Of a DNA stretch of 64,000 bases, positions 48,391 through 60,211 are shown in pieces. The stretch covers positions 115,164,162 to 115,228,161 of the forward strand of contig CM046442.1 of assembly GCA_025506515.1 (NCBI GenBank), given 5' to 3'. The notes beneath the pieces are model-generated. The model saw only the letters and a list, made by a program, of their open reading frames with translations. It was not told where the DNA came from and ran no database searches. The stretch is from Flaveria trinervia (taxonomy: Eukaryota; Streptophyta; Magnoliopsida; Asterales; Asteraceae). The position numbers were made by a program, and so were the translations under genes. Positions within the stretch are counted from its first letter, which is position 1; every line of letters starts with the position of its first letter.

Positions 48391-49015
48391 GATTCTATCA
48401 GGAGGTTAGGTGATTCAGTAAATACTGATGATGACCTGGGCTTCTTTTATGATGTTTTAGCCCAAAACACCATCCTCGAGGATGAGGTGAGTAGACTCAA
48501 AGAGCTGCTTGCCAAAATTTCTCAGGATCAAAGACCATCTACCCCTCAAAACCCACAGGTGGCACCTTCCTTTGACGGTCTCCCATACACAGAGCCACTC
48601 CAAACCACTCAGCCACCTGCCTCTGCTTCTGGTACTATTTCTCAGGGACAGAACCCCCCTGAGCAAATAGCTGCTATCTTTCAACATTCCTTACCTCTCA
48701 TCACATCAACTATCACTGATATGGTGCTTAAAACCCTTGATGAGAGGCTTCCCTCAGTTATACAACCCTTGATAAAGGATGCTGTGAGCAAAAGGCTTTC
48801 TGAAAATCAACCCCTTGCAACCAATGCAACCAAAAAAGGGGAGATTCAGTCAGTGAAAGCAAAAAGAAAGAGGATTGCAGATAAGAAAGAAACTGAGAAG
48901 GAGAAGGTGAAGGATGCTGACATGGAGAAAGTGACTGAAAGTACTAAGACTTTCATGTCACATACAAGAAAAGGAAGAATGAAAAGGAGACTGACTTGGA
49001 GACAGTGGTGAAGAA
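48391..49015 (+). pseudogene. Copia-2 ORF3, coiled-coil and basic region
   Basis: One open frame covers RRLGDSVNTDDDLGFFYDVL, NTILEDEVSRLKELLAKIS (heptad-like), a proline/serine-rich bridge, SLPLITSTITDMVLKTLDER and PLIKDAVSKRL. The basic cluster SVKAKRKRIADKKETEKEK resembles a nuclear localisation signal. It ends after a frameshift in RKGRMKRRLTWRQW. The matching Copia-1 frame (16234-16872) stays open longer. Self-association through the coiled coil is inference. Confidence 0.62.
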
Positions 49016-50330
49016 GGCTGATGCCGAACACAGCCGATCAATGGATAACATCATTGATCAATTGTTTAGGCAAGTCACGACACTGAAAAAGTTGACTTAG
49101 AAATCAGAAGACTGGAGATTGAAGAAATCCAAGCTAGATGGGCAAGTTATGATGTGTTGGAAAGGGAAAGGCTAGAAATCATGATCAGGTTCATAGCGAA
49201 GTATCTTGGTAGATCATTGATTGAAATCAAGGCATGGTCCAGGGACAGCATCTTGGCAATAACCACCAAGATCTGTTCGTCTGAAGTATACACACAACAG
49301 ATTGGTTATTGAAGCCTTAAACGAAGCTGGTGCTGGGAGCAGGACTGAACTAGTCAAGCAATCTAAAGCCGAACTCACATCCAAAATGCTAGAACAACCT
49401 GTCAAAATTCCCACACCAAAACCCACTAAAACATCCTTTACCCCCAAAAACCACCACAACCACAACCCACCAAACCAATTCCCTTACCCTAAAACCAATA
49501 GCCGATGATGTACCCCAGAAGAGGAAGAGAAGGGTACTGAGGCTAGAAGAAGAAGAGAAGATAATGATGAAGATGAAGATAGGCTGCCAATCTCGGCTGT
49601 TATACAGTTGCCTAAGGCCAAACGTCACTCTCCAACAATTACTCCTGAAACTCAAAGACAAATTGTGAAAGTGAAGCTAGAAGAAGAAGAGCTTCACAAA
49701 CAACATGATGAGGAATTGTTGAGAGAGTTGACAAAGCATATGCTGCCACATCTTAAATCATCAACATGAAGAAGCACGCTCTCAGTTATACACTCTTAAA
49801 CATACATTTCAATATCAATAGGAGAGAGTGAGGATTTGGCCTGATCCCAGGGTGTCTCATAGGATTCACAAGAAACATTCCACAGAGATACATTGGCCAA
49901 GTGAAGAAGATTGTAAATGAAGTGATCTCACTGGTCTTTGTAGTATCACCCTGGGAAATCCTAGATGACTTCAAGAAAGCCTATAAATCTAACCTAACCC
50001 CACAAAAGATGCTGGAAAATAAAATGGTGAAAAGGGGTTAGTATATAAGAGGCTTGAGGAAGTTAGAAAGAATGAGCTCTAGTTGTTCTTAGAGGGTAAT
50101 CACCCAGATGAATTTGCTTATAGAGTAATAACAACTGTGGAACTCAAAAATGGGAACACGTCAAATACCTATCTGAATATTATGGGCCAGAATCACTTTT
50201 GAAGGAGGAGCTGAAGAGCTTACCATGGAGGAACAATAACCTTCCTTGAGGCCTATACAAGGGAGTCATACAGACTCATTGTTGGGAAGTAGATCTCATG
50301 GATGGGGTAATAGCTCTGTGTCCAGTTCCC
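49016..50330 (+). pseudogene. Copia-2 ORF3, C-terminal part, heavily frameshifted
   Basis: Fragments align with Copia-1 16690-17990: ADAEHSRSMDNIIDQLFRQ, RLVIEALNEAGAGSRTELVK (49300), an acidic EDNDEDEDRLPISAVIQLPK (49560), RIWPDPRVSHRIH (49830-49870) and VTTVELKNG-like sequence (50130). The conserved IWPDPRV module and the TVELKNG module suggest that two more small domains follow the coiled coil. I do not recognise either. Confidence 0.55.
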
Positions 50331-50501
50331 CAAGACAGAGTTCCCATTCATCCTTTGCCAAACAAATCATTGAGACTTCTTCCCAGGCCTGTGCTTACAT
50401 GGGTCACTTCTGAGCTGATCTAGAAGACAAAAAGACCAAACTTTCTGCCATAATAAGTGGGACATCTTCAATAAGTTTAGAGGTTTTGGCTGCATTGGTT
50501 C

Positions 50502-50511
50502 AGGGGGAGTT
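50502..50511 (+). other. Copia-2 polypurine tract
   Basis: AGGGGGAGTT directly precedes the LTR at 50512, as in Copia-1. Confidence 0.88.
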
Positions 50512-51338
50512 TGTTGGACCAAAAGAACCAATGAGCCTGATCAGAAAAACCTCTAAGTCCACAGACATCACAACAACTGCTGAAGACTTGATCAGCTGTT
50601 TGACAAAGTCTGAAGAGCAACAGCTGAAGACTAAAGTAATGAAGACTTCAACAGCTGAAGACTAAAGTACTGAAGACTTCAACAGCTGAAGACCAAAGTC
50701 TGAAGATCAATAGCTGAAGACTAAAGTACTAAGATCAACAGCTGAAGTACAAAGACTGAAGACATCAGCTGATGACAACAGTTGAAGTTCAAGTACAAGT
50801 ACTGAAGCCTTTAGAGTTTGTTACAACAGATGAAGAAGCATTCTTCAGTTGTTGTGATGGTTTCCTTTCAGTAGTTTTCTTTTATGTTTCAGTATCTGTA
50901 AAACGACTGAAGAGCATGTTCTTCAGTCATTGTAGTTTCAGTAGTTTCTTTTCAGTAGTTGTAGTGATAGTTAACACTTAGTATTTTTGTAAGAAGATGT
51001 CAGCTGTTTTGACATCTTCAGTAGTTGTGTTAACTTCAGTAGTCTGAATAATTCTGTTAGATGTCACTATCAAATGACATCAGCAGATGTCACATCTCCT
51101 ATATAAGGAATGTTCCACCACAACATTCTTATATAAGGGATGATTGACCTGATTGTATGTGTGACATTTTGCCACCACGAAAGCGCGTATTGAATGAAAT
51201 ATTTGATTTGCAGAATTCTTTCTATAATGTTTGCTCTTACTTTGAATATCAACTGTATTCTTGTGACTTGTTTAATTCTTTGTTGATTTCCGCTGCAATA
51301 CTCTCTAACCAATCAAACGTAGATCACTGATCCTAACA
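50512..51338 (+). mobile_element. Copia-2 second LTR, shared by a further internal region
   Basis: Same ends as 39054-39883. It serves as 3' LTR of Copia-2, yet it is followed not by host sequence but by a PBS-like TTGGTATTAGAG (51340-51351), leader and gag. The structure is therefore LTR-internal-LTR-internal, as produced by unequal recombination between copies. Confidence 0.92.
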
Positions 51339-51565
51339 ATTGGTATTAGAGCAGGTAATCATTGATCGATCTAACAATTGATCATTGAAACTGCTAATCG
51401 ATATCTGCATTTGATTGAATTGGCATATTTGCAAGAATCGGTTATAGTTAAATTGAATTTCTGCTACTTTCGTTTTATTGCTTTCTGTTTTCTCTTGGTT
51501 CAATTTGGTTGTTGTGTTCTGTTCTAAATCTGTTAAAACTTAATTGATTTGGTTGAATCTGAGAA

Positions 51566-51961
51566 TGACTACTCCTTCTAATGACCCTCACAATACTGAT
51601 TCTTCAACCAAGCCTCCGATGCTGGTTAGGACTGAGTATAACATATGGCAACGAAGAATGCTTCATCACCTGTCCGTTAACAGTTCAGGTTGTTGGACAT
51701 CGGTGGTACATGGTCCACATAAGCCTATGGGAACAACCTCTGAAACCAATCAAATGGTTCCAAAGAAGAAGGAACAATACTCAGATGAAGATGGGAAACT
51801 GTTTGAGATTGATGCTAAAGCCATGGAATTCTAGCCATGGCACTGCCGAATGAAATCTATTCAGGGCTTATGCATCATGAACTGCTCATGACCTCTGGAA
51901 TGCACTGAAGGAACAATTCGGTGGAACTGATAAGGTCTTAGCAAACAACAGAGAAATCCTT
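51566..51961 (+). pseudogene. Partial second Copia gag, cut at 51961
   Basis: MTTPSNDPHNTDSSTKPPML repeats the gag start, continuing to HDLWNALKEQFGGTDKV-type sequence and NNREIL, with frame changes near 51735, 51820 and 51880. At 51961/51962 it switches abruptly to minus-strand Gypsy-3 sequence. About 130 codons of gag remain. Confidence 0.88.
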
Positions 51962-52487
51962 AAGGTCTAACATTCTGGGTTAATACCATACTTATGGTTG
52001 TCACACATCGCATACAAATCGTGTAATTCTCACACCATGTATAGGTAATGTCCAAACAGTAGTCCATCATAATAATGGCATATCCATGCATGAAATCAAG
52101 TTTAGTCTAGCGGAGGTCGCTATTTCCTCCTCTCTCGAGGTCCCAGACATAACCTCCTCGGGGTAAATCCCAGTGTCTAAGGTCAAGCGCAATAGCATGA
52201 TCTATGAAGATCTCTTTAGGTTCAATACCCGGATTGATAAAACAACTCGGTGCGCAGAGGGAAACGGAAGATCTGATAGAAGCATCCCATAAAAGTGAGC
52301 ACAAGGGCTCCCTCACAGGGTGAAAAGATCACGAAACAGATAGATAAACGAACAAGTAGTGAGGAACACGTATGAGATATAAAATGCACACAACCCTGGC
52401 ATGCAAATCTACATGAAGGTTTCTAAGTTATAGTCTAGGTCAAGTGTATTGCCTAATTCTCTATAACCAATGGCTCTGATACCAGTC
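51962..52487 (-). mobile_element. Gypsy-3 partial internal leader (second copy)
   Basis: Nearly identical to 63716-64000 as far as that copy is visible. The minus strand begins at a PBS (52473-52484) next to the LTR, runs through the untranslated leader and stops at the first codons of gag. Confidence 0.88.
52473..52484 (-). other. Gypsy-3 primer-binding site
   Basis: GGTATCAGAGCC on the minus strand follows the LTR end GTTGTGACA within a few bases. Initiator methionine tRNA type. Confidence 0.85.
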
Positions 52488-54999
52488 TGTCACAACCCCG
52501 CTAAGAGCGGGAACACGGGGGCGTAACGAGACGGGATCGTCATAACACATGGTAAGCCAATAGAGATGCAATGTAATAAATGATAACAAGTGTGTCATGA
52601 TGACACCCGACATCAAGGGGACTTGTGTCGTGTATAGTCAATGTTCACGACAACATAGCCATAAGCATACGCAACCAAATGATCACACAAATACGAATAT
52701 CAACATTTTAATGTATTTTCCCACAACCCGAGAACAAGTAACAAAAGGGTAATATTGTTTGAAACAGACTACATCAAATGTTTTCAAAATGACAAGTTAG
52801 CCACAAAATGCATCCTAGGGTCTCCACTAAGGCAACACACCTAGATCTTCAGCTAGCATAATCACCTGAAAAGATATGCTGAAAATGGTCAACAAAGTTG
52901 TTAGTGAGCTCGCAGGTTTAAAAGTAAATAAGTAATTGATGTTGTATAAAGTTGTTGCAGAATACCGTGCATATAGTTATAAGTAAGCAAAATCACCTGA
53001 CAAGAGCTTTACAACCAAACCTAACAACGAACACAAAGAATCTTGTCGGAATATATTCACTTAAGGCCCGTTCCTGGCGTCTGTTGGTACTAACTAGTAT
53101 ACCAACACGAGGGTGGGGGTGTCAACCCAAGTAGTACTACCAATACCTATCCGTCGGTTCCCACAATGGAATTAAATGGTTGTAAGAAAGAACCACAAAG
53201 CAGACCCAAACATGTATCAGATAAGTACTCACAAAACAGCAGCATGTTGATTCTAAGTATGTAAATTGTATGTATGTTGTACAGCATCAAAATAGGTGAG
53301 CATACCTTTCTCCCATGTTTGTAAATGTTTGTAAAGTAGTGTAGGCATAAAAAGGGGCCACGAAACTCACATGTTAAGTGGTAAGTATGAATGATCTAAG
53401 TTCCCGATAGTCGTACGCAATGAACAGTCAAACACCTATTGACAGTTAATGTTTAGCATAAATTATATGTATAAAGAAGTAGTAATGTTTGGTCGGTTCG
53501 GGTTGTATCGGTTTGGTCATGGGTAGCACACACATAAGCGGACACACATATCAGATCTTATGTAGATCCAAGTACTAAGAGTAGTCGTCATTGCTAATGA
53601 CATCCGTATAAAGATCCCATTGTTATAAAGATAGTACTTGTTAAATATTTGTAGTCCTAAATGGGTTGTTGATAATGTAAAATGTTAGGTTGATTTAAAT
53701 TGAAATAGTATGTGCCAGTTGATAGCGTGGACTTTAATCTTTATGGTCAAGCAATGACAATTTTAGTAATGTTACCTTATCACCATCAGACGTTCAAGAA
53801 GGGAATTCACACACACCGCATCATCAGTCACACAACAGGACAGACGCTCGACTCAACACTCCATTCGTACGAATCAACCTTCAATCGTACGAATCAGCTT
53901 TATTGGCACGATTGAACCTTCATTCGTACGACTAGCATTCAGTCGTACCACGCAACACCCAATCGCACGACTTAACCTCCATACGCACGAATCAACCTCA
54001 TTCGTACGACTGAACCTTCATTCGTATGATTGGCTTTCAGTCATGCGATACACACACAGCATACCTTTGTCATAGGACTCAAGAATCGCACACCACATTC
54101 ATCCGCATTGACTCAATCGCACACAACGTTCGATCGCAAGACTCAGTCGCCCGAATGTCACAGTCACATGACTCAGTGGCACGACTCACCCAGTCGCACG
54201 ACTCAGTCGCATGACAGACCCAGTCGCCTGAACTGCAGGTTCGCGACTGCTGAAGTGTAGAGCAGCCTTCGACTGCCCGAGCACGAGTTCCACACAACAA
54301 GGACATCTAGAATCACACAACAAACACACACGAACAAGAAGCACACGCAGAAAGTCATCACACACACCCACACGACCTCTTGTGTTCGGGTTGACCCGAA
54401 CACCCGAAACCTTTGAAATGGGCTGCAGTGAAACATGCAAGACATGGACAACCAAGGTCGTCTACCTGCAAGGATGGAGTAGACTAGGTTGTAGACGAAG
54501 CCTAGACGAAGAAAAACGAGACCGAATGGAGCAATTTTGGTGCAAAAGTGAAGAAGATAGGTGGTGAAGAAGAAAATAGAGAAGTGAAGAAGATGAAGAA
54601 AATGGCTGGGAATGGGGTTTTTATACCCATCCCAAGTTTTCAAAATGTCAATTTTAGTCCCTGCACATAGCCCCCGAGTTTCCAAAGTTTGTTTCGGTTG
54701 AAAATGACTTTAAGCGTGTTTGTTATATTAATGTTAAAAGTGTGTTTAATGGTAATGATGGTTAAAATGGTTTTATTAATGACAATGGTTATAATTACAA
54801 ATGATATATTTGGTGATAATGGTGATGAAATTTATAAAAGGTTTAGGCTTAGCACACGTTCACGGAGGAAGTACAGGCACAAGGGTAATAAAGCAACATG
54901 ATTTCTTATAACAGGAGTTCATGAAGAAGAAGAAGAATAATTAAGAATAATTCTATTTTTAATTATGTTGTTTGATGGACCTTAAGGTGACGGATGTCA
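52488..54999 (-). mobile_element. Gypsy-3 LTR (3' LTR of one copy, 5' LTR of the next)
   Basis: On the minus strand it can run from TGACATCCGTCACC (54999) to GGGTTGTGACA (52488), about 2.5 kb. It is preceded by a purine-rich GGAGGATACT and the usual GGATGAAATTCTC context after the chromodomain, and followed by a PBS. The other LTR lies beyond the window. Its ORFs, including one of 160 residues at 54685-54203, lack recognisable motifs. Confidence 0.78.
53795..54250 (-). repeat. CGCACGACTCA / CGTACGAATCAACC minisatellite
   Basis: More than twenty short units, half with TCGTACGA and half with CGCACGACTCAGT or CGCATGAC. Word content is close to the repeats at 1505-1725 in the G LTR, although the LTRs are otherwise unrelated. 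Confidence 0.82.
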
Positions 55000-55009
55000 A
55001 AGTATCCTC

Positions 55010-55700
55010 CAGTTGAGAGAATTTCATCCCAAAATTAGCTGGAGTTAGGTCCAAGAGTGTCATCCACGAATAGGTGTGGATATTTAAGTTTCATCTGATC
55101 TTCCCGTTCCTATGTAAAATCTGGCCCTCGCTTTGAATTCCACCTCACACGAACAATTGGTATTCTACTGCCTTTCAATTATTTGACCTCTCGATCCATG
55201 ATCTCAATGGGTTCCTCAGTAAAATGAAGCTTTTCGTCAATTTTGATATCCTCAATTGGTACGTGAAGTGATTCGTCAACCAAACACTTCTTGAGGTTCG
55301 ACACATGGAAAGTTTCATGCACACCGTTGAGTTCTTGTGGTAACCTTAATCGGTAAGCCACTGGACCAATTCTTTCTGTAATCTCGAATGGTCTAATGTA
55401 TCTTGGGGCTAACTTCCCTTTCTTTCCAAACCAAACTATTCCTTTCCAAGGAGAGACTTTGAGTAACACTTGATCCCCAACGTTGAATTCTAGAGGCTTT
55501 TGACGGTTGTTGGCATAGCTCTTTTGGCGGTCTCTAGCGGCTTTCAGTCTATCTTTGATTTGGAAGATCTTGTTGGGTGTTTCCTGAATGATCTCTAGGC
55601 CTAATAACTGACTTTCACCGATCTCGGCCCAACAAACGGGTGATCTACATTCCTTCCGTACATTGCTTCGAACGAAGCACACCCAATGCTGGTATGGTAG
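55010..55700 (-). pseudogene. Gypsy-3 integrase C-terminus with chromodomain-like end
   Basis: The open frame 55682-55179 reads [35 protein letters not shown] (GPY/F-type integrase tail), [20 protein letters not shown] and [12 protein letters not shown]. It leads into [12 protein letters not shown], a stop at about 55179, then SRIPIVRVRWNSKRGPDFT and YPHLF. The last part is a chromodomain as in Tekay/Del chromoviruses; the domain normally directs integration to heterochromatin marks. Two stops interrupt it. Confidence 0.85.
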
Positions 55701-56560
55701 CTGTTATTGTAAGAGAACTCAATCAACGGCAAATGAGTGTCCTAACTACCACCAAAGTCGATTACACACGCTCTCAGCATGTCTTCTATCGTTTGTATAG
55801 TTTGTTCACTTTGGCTATCTGTCTGAGGGTGATAGGCGATACTCATGTGTAATCGAGTGCCCATCGCTTTCTATAGTGTCTACCAAAATCGTGAATTGAA
55901 TCAGCCGTCACGGTTGGATATGATTGACACCGGCACTCCGTGTCTTGTCACGACCTCTTTTATGTACAATCTTGCCAACTTGTTCATTTTGTATTCTTCT
56001 CGAATTGGCAAGAAATGTGCTGATTTCGTCATCGATCCACTACGACCCATATCGAGTCATGCCCGTTGTCGCTCGAGGGAGTTTGGTAATGAAATCCATA
56101 GCTATGTTCTCCCATTTCCACTTGAAATCTCAGGTTGCTGTAATAGTCCCGATGGTTTCTGATGTTCAGCTTTAACTTTCGAGCATGTCAAGCATCTGCT
56201 GACGTACATGGCAACGTCTTTCTTCATGCCTGGCCACCAGTACAGATCTTTGAGATCGTGGTACATCTTGTTTGCACTAGGATGACTAGAATATTGCATC
56301 TTGTGTACTTCATCCATGACCAAGGTACGTACACCTCCCCATTTGGGTACCCATATACGGTACACGAAGTACTGTACACCATCGTCCTTGCACATCAGTT
56401 GTTTGTCCAACCCTTGGAATTCTTCTCCCGCAAGGTTTTCTTCTTTCGACGCCTCACTTTGTGCAATTTGGATCTGAGCTTTCAAATTCGTTTGAATGGT
56501 CAATCCCAAAGCTCGAGCACGTAGTGGTTTCACGCGTCTTTGCGGCTTAGAGCATTAGCC
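55701..56560 (-). pseudogene. Gypsy-3 integrase zinc finger and core, degraded
   Basis: The frame 56533-56102 has VLRVPYMG-like upstream sequence and the HHCC zinc finger: HKMQYSSHPSANKMYHDLK, then YWWPGMKKDVAMYVSRCLTC with the paired cysteines. The core follows in pieces: KWENIAMDFITKLPRATTG with the first Asp (about 56090), a corrupted second-Asp region with ISNRDG-like sequence, and HPQTD with the Glu region near 55800. Then come [12 protein letters not shown] and [16 protein letters not shown]. Many indels; non-functional. Confidence 0.85.
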
Positions 56561-57321
56561 ACCACATTAGCTTCCTGGATGATAACGGATTTCACAATCG
56601 TAGTCACTAAGAAGCTCTACCCAGCGTCGCTGTCGCATATTGAGTTCCTTCTGATCCAGGATATGTGAAGGCTTTTATGATCTATGTAGATGATGCATTT
56701 GGTTCCATACAGGTAATGCCTCATATTTTGAGTGCGAATACTACAGCGCCCAACTCAAGATCATGAGTTGTGTAGTTCTTCTCGTGCACCTTAAGTTGTC
56801 GCGAAGCGTAGGCAATCACTTTATCTTGCTGCATTAGTACACATCCCAACCCTTGATGCGAAGTATCACAGTATACCACAAAATATCAGTTCCGTATGGG
56901 AGGGACAATATCGGTGCATTACACAGCTTATCTTTCAGTGTTTGGAACTCTTATTCTTGTGCATGTCCCCAATCAAACTCTTGTCTTTCTGGGTCAGCAG
57001 TGTGTAACGGCTGAGCGATCTTTGAAAAGTTCGCGATGAAACGACGATAGTATCGGCTAATCCTAAGAATTTCCGTATCTCTGAAGGCGTCTAAGTTGTA
57101 TCCCATTTCTTTACTGCTTCAATCTTGCCGGGATCTACATGAATCTCGTCCTTGTTAACCACATGACCCAAAAACTACACTTCTCGCAGCCAGAATTCAC
57201 ACTTTGAGAACTTGGCGAAAAGTTTCTCTTCCCTTAACGGTTCCAGTATTGCCCGAAGGTGTTATTCATGATCCTCTTTCAATCGGGAGTAGATAAGTAT
57301 ATCGCCTATGAATACGATCAC
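56561..57321 (-). pseudogene. Gypsy-3 RT end and RNase H
   Basis: Reading away from the Copia-3 insertion, the minus strand gives VIVFIGDILIYS, where the catalytic FIDD is FIGD, then KLFAKFSKCEFWLREV and VDPGKIEAVKKW. RNase H remnants include [17 protein letters not shown] (about 56760) and IIYTDHKSL-like sequence. Stops and frame changes occur every 50 to 100 bases. Domain order RT-RH-IN confirms Ty3/gypsy. Confidence 0.82.
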
Positions 57322-58276
57322 TGATGGGTTTGTAAGAACACAAAACATAGTTTAACCCGTTAAACTTTTCTGAAAACACAGCGGAATAACAACTTTATAA
57401 ACTTACTTATAAGCTGAAAAACATGTTCTTTAGGTGACCATATAAATGTATAAAGCACACCCAAAATCAAAGGATCTTAATATGTGAATAAGCAAGCTAT
57501 GAACACAAAAACAAGCAAAATGGACAGTCATAAACAAGCTGCCATAATCTACCTTTCAGCAGCTCAAGACGTGGATGAAATGCTTCCAAAAGGGGCTGCC
57601 AAAACCATGGATGAGATGAAGATGGAGATGCCTAAAATCGGCCGAGACTCAAGAGAAGGAGCCCTCAAGCTTGTATACCCCAAGCCTCCTTGCAAACACC
57701 TCTTCTTGCTAGGGAGATGACACCAAAATCGACCACAAAACCCTCCAAACTTGTTGCCTGGCCGAGAGATTTTAGAGAGAGAGAGATGTTTTGTGTGTGT
57801 TGCATGCAATGAGATTGGATGAGATATTTTTGAGTCTCCAAGACTAGTTAAATGTGTATGTTAGTTACAAGACAAAAGGTCCAATGAAAGACAAGGGGGG
57901 GCGGCCAAATAGATTCAAAAGGTCCCCCTTTTTAAACCAAGCATACACATATTAAAAAAAGTCTTGTAACTAGACATATAATTAACCACTTAATTGTATG
58001 TATAATTAATATAAGTTATACAATTAAGCAATTAACTTATAAATTCTCATTATTATTTGGTGTTATCTAACTTATTTAAATAACACTTCAAATAATATTA
58101 TTGAACAAAATATCCTAATAAGTTGTTCCCACTCATATGCAACTTGTTTAGAAAACCCATTTTCTAAATTGGTGTAAATATTTAATTGCATGATCATATC
58201 ATCAATTAAATATTAATTTGTGTTTGCTAAGCTTGTTATTAGGTATAACCCGACTTGGATCATAACGTACTAACCA
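57322..58276 (-). mobile_element. Copia-3 3' LTR, start truncated
   Basis: On the minus strand it ends GAACACAAACCC-type sequence to CCCATCA (57322) and is 955 bp. Its partner is 60227-61216. It lacks the first 40 bases of the LTR (TGTAGGATTC onward); gag is joined directly to GGTTAGTACG. The 78-residue ORF from 57484 is in the LTR. Confidence 0.88.
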
Positions 58277-58769
58277 ATTCCTTCGAGATGGGACAATTAA
58301 GCCTCACGAGGCGGTCAATATGCCTTTTCATCATAAGTACATAAGATGAAACTGATTGGTTGTCATTCATACGACATGCATGGAGTGCTCGAACCGTTTC
58401 GAAGCGCTCAACCCTTGCCTGCTGTTGGAATGTTTCCTTCAGCTGGGTTATCATGTCATAAGCTCTGTGATGTTCATACTCCTTTTGGAGATCGGAGGGG
58501 AGTCATGCTCGCTAGCATGAGACAAGAGACTTGGACGGAGTCCTCAGTGTACTTCAACCAATCATTGTAGGCCTCCTCATCATCCTCAGTAGGTTGATCG
58601 GGATAGGGTCGTCTAAAACATATGATCATCTCTCTTGCTTGAGAACGATTCTCAAGTTTCGATACCAATCAATGAAATTGTTATGATTTAGACGTTCCTT
58701 TTGGAGGATCGCTCGTAATGATTGGGAGGACGCGGATGAGTTATCATGATTGTCATTATTGGTGGCCAT
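58277..58769 (-). pseudogene. Copia-3 gag, C-terminally truncated
   Basis: The ATG ends at 58769: MATNNDNHDNSS, then LRAILQKERLNHNNFIDWYR and LRIVLKQER. After a frame change near 58640 it gives FRRPYPDQPTEDDEEAYNDW and CLMLASMTP; then AYDMITQLKETFQQQARVER, FETVRALHACRMNDNQSVSS and RLVRLNCPISKEL. This is the Copia gag N-terminal and UBN2 region. It stops where the LTR begins, with no zinc knuckle, protease, integrase or RT, so Copia-3 is a deletion derivative. Confidence 0.87.
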
Positions 58770-60211
58770 CTACAAAATTTAACAAAGATCTATTTAGTGT
58801 TTTCGATATTGCTATTTTTTAATAATTAATGCCTTTTAAGGTCATTTTATATTAAAATCTAGAACCCAACATTACATTTAAATTGTGGTTAGGTGACCTT
58901 TATCCCACGATTTAAATTCATAAGGTGGTCAACGATTGACGGTTGCAACCATTTGCAACTTCTAGAGGTATGGGATCGACTTTAAACATCATATGTAAAG
59001 TCGGCATATTAATCCCATCAACACCATTTGGAAAGCATATTTAGGTGATCCATTTAACATGGTTTGCAAATCAAGTTACCCTACTTGCACACACGTGTGA
59101 GTTTACCCACATAAGTGGTTAGGTGACCATTATCCCACCAATGTGGTATCCCCACCTTAAATCACAAGTTCCCTCTAAATGGTTAGGTGACATTTATCCC
59201 ATTAAGAGTTTCCAAATGACTCAAGTGTTGTGCAAAAGGACGGTGTTAAACTTGTTTGTCAAAAGTTTTGAGATTTCGTAATTCTAGTTAGAAAACTCTA
59301 TGTACTTGTATTTGCATGCTTTCAAATACAAGATACCCTATGATCCTTTTAATAAAATCCATTTTATTACGAAATCATTAATCCTTTTAATAACCATTTA
59401 TTAACACTTAATGATTAAGAACCATTTTTGAATTAACTTGTTAAGATCATTTATATTAAGATTGTCCACCATATCCAAATATCATACAATCATTCATAAA
59501 ATCACAATCAAACAAGCATAATATTAACAACCACAATGTGCATAACCATAGCTACTATTGTGACCACACTTGTTTGCCATCACAAGTGTGGTCATTTGGT
59601 CTTTCCTAAGGGTTGAATACAACACAAAAAAGAGATCAACATAGACTCCCACTTGAACTTGCATCCATATGCTTCAAGTCCTTTTCTTTGTATCTTCCTC
59701 TTGTGCTTCCTTCCCGAGCATCTTATTTTACAAAATATATATCCTAATACATATTTTCTAGTAAAAGAAAATTACTCCTAATATATTATTACATCCCAAT
59801 GAATAAACAGACAAAATACATTTTTAAACAAACCACAAATTAATATACAACCCCATCGAATGAATATAATCAAATAAATACATTCAATCCAAACCAAACA
59901 ACACAAGGTCAAGCTAGGTTATGCACTATCATATGAATAATCATAAACATCATTCAACAAACAAAATAAACCCCATCAAACCCCAATTTTCAGCCAACAT
60001 AAACAGAAAATTAGGGTTTGTTTGTCCAAACAAACAACAACATATCAACCAATTGACATTCCTATCTTTCAAGGTTTAATCATAAGCATGAAGATATAAC
60101 TTTGAAAGACATGGGGTTTATTGAATCAACCAAAATCAGCCTATTATGAGTTGATAATCATCCTTTAAAACCAATTTTAAAGGAGAAGAACAAGCAAGCT
60201 ATCCACATAAC
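58770..60211 (-). other. Copia-3 leader between PBS and gag
   Basis: A 1.4-kb untranslated stretch without ORFs of note. It carries several copies of TGGTTAGGTGAC followed by TTATCCCA (plus strand near 58885, 59115 and 59180, and a weaker one at 59040). Confidence 0.55.

Noticed and set aside
54203..54685. 160-residue minus-strand ORF in Gypsy-3 LTR
   Set aside because: Hydrophobic FFTTYLLHF-type sequence looked membrane-like, but it lies in the LTR across a minisatellite border and no homologous domain is recognisable.
57484..57720. 78-residue ORF starting MNKQAMNTKTSK, repeated at 60386
   Set aside because: It is present in both Copia-3 LTRs on the strand opposite to the element and differs by frame changes, so it is LTR sequence.
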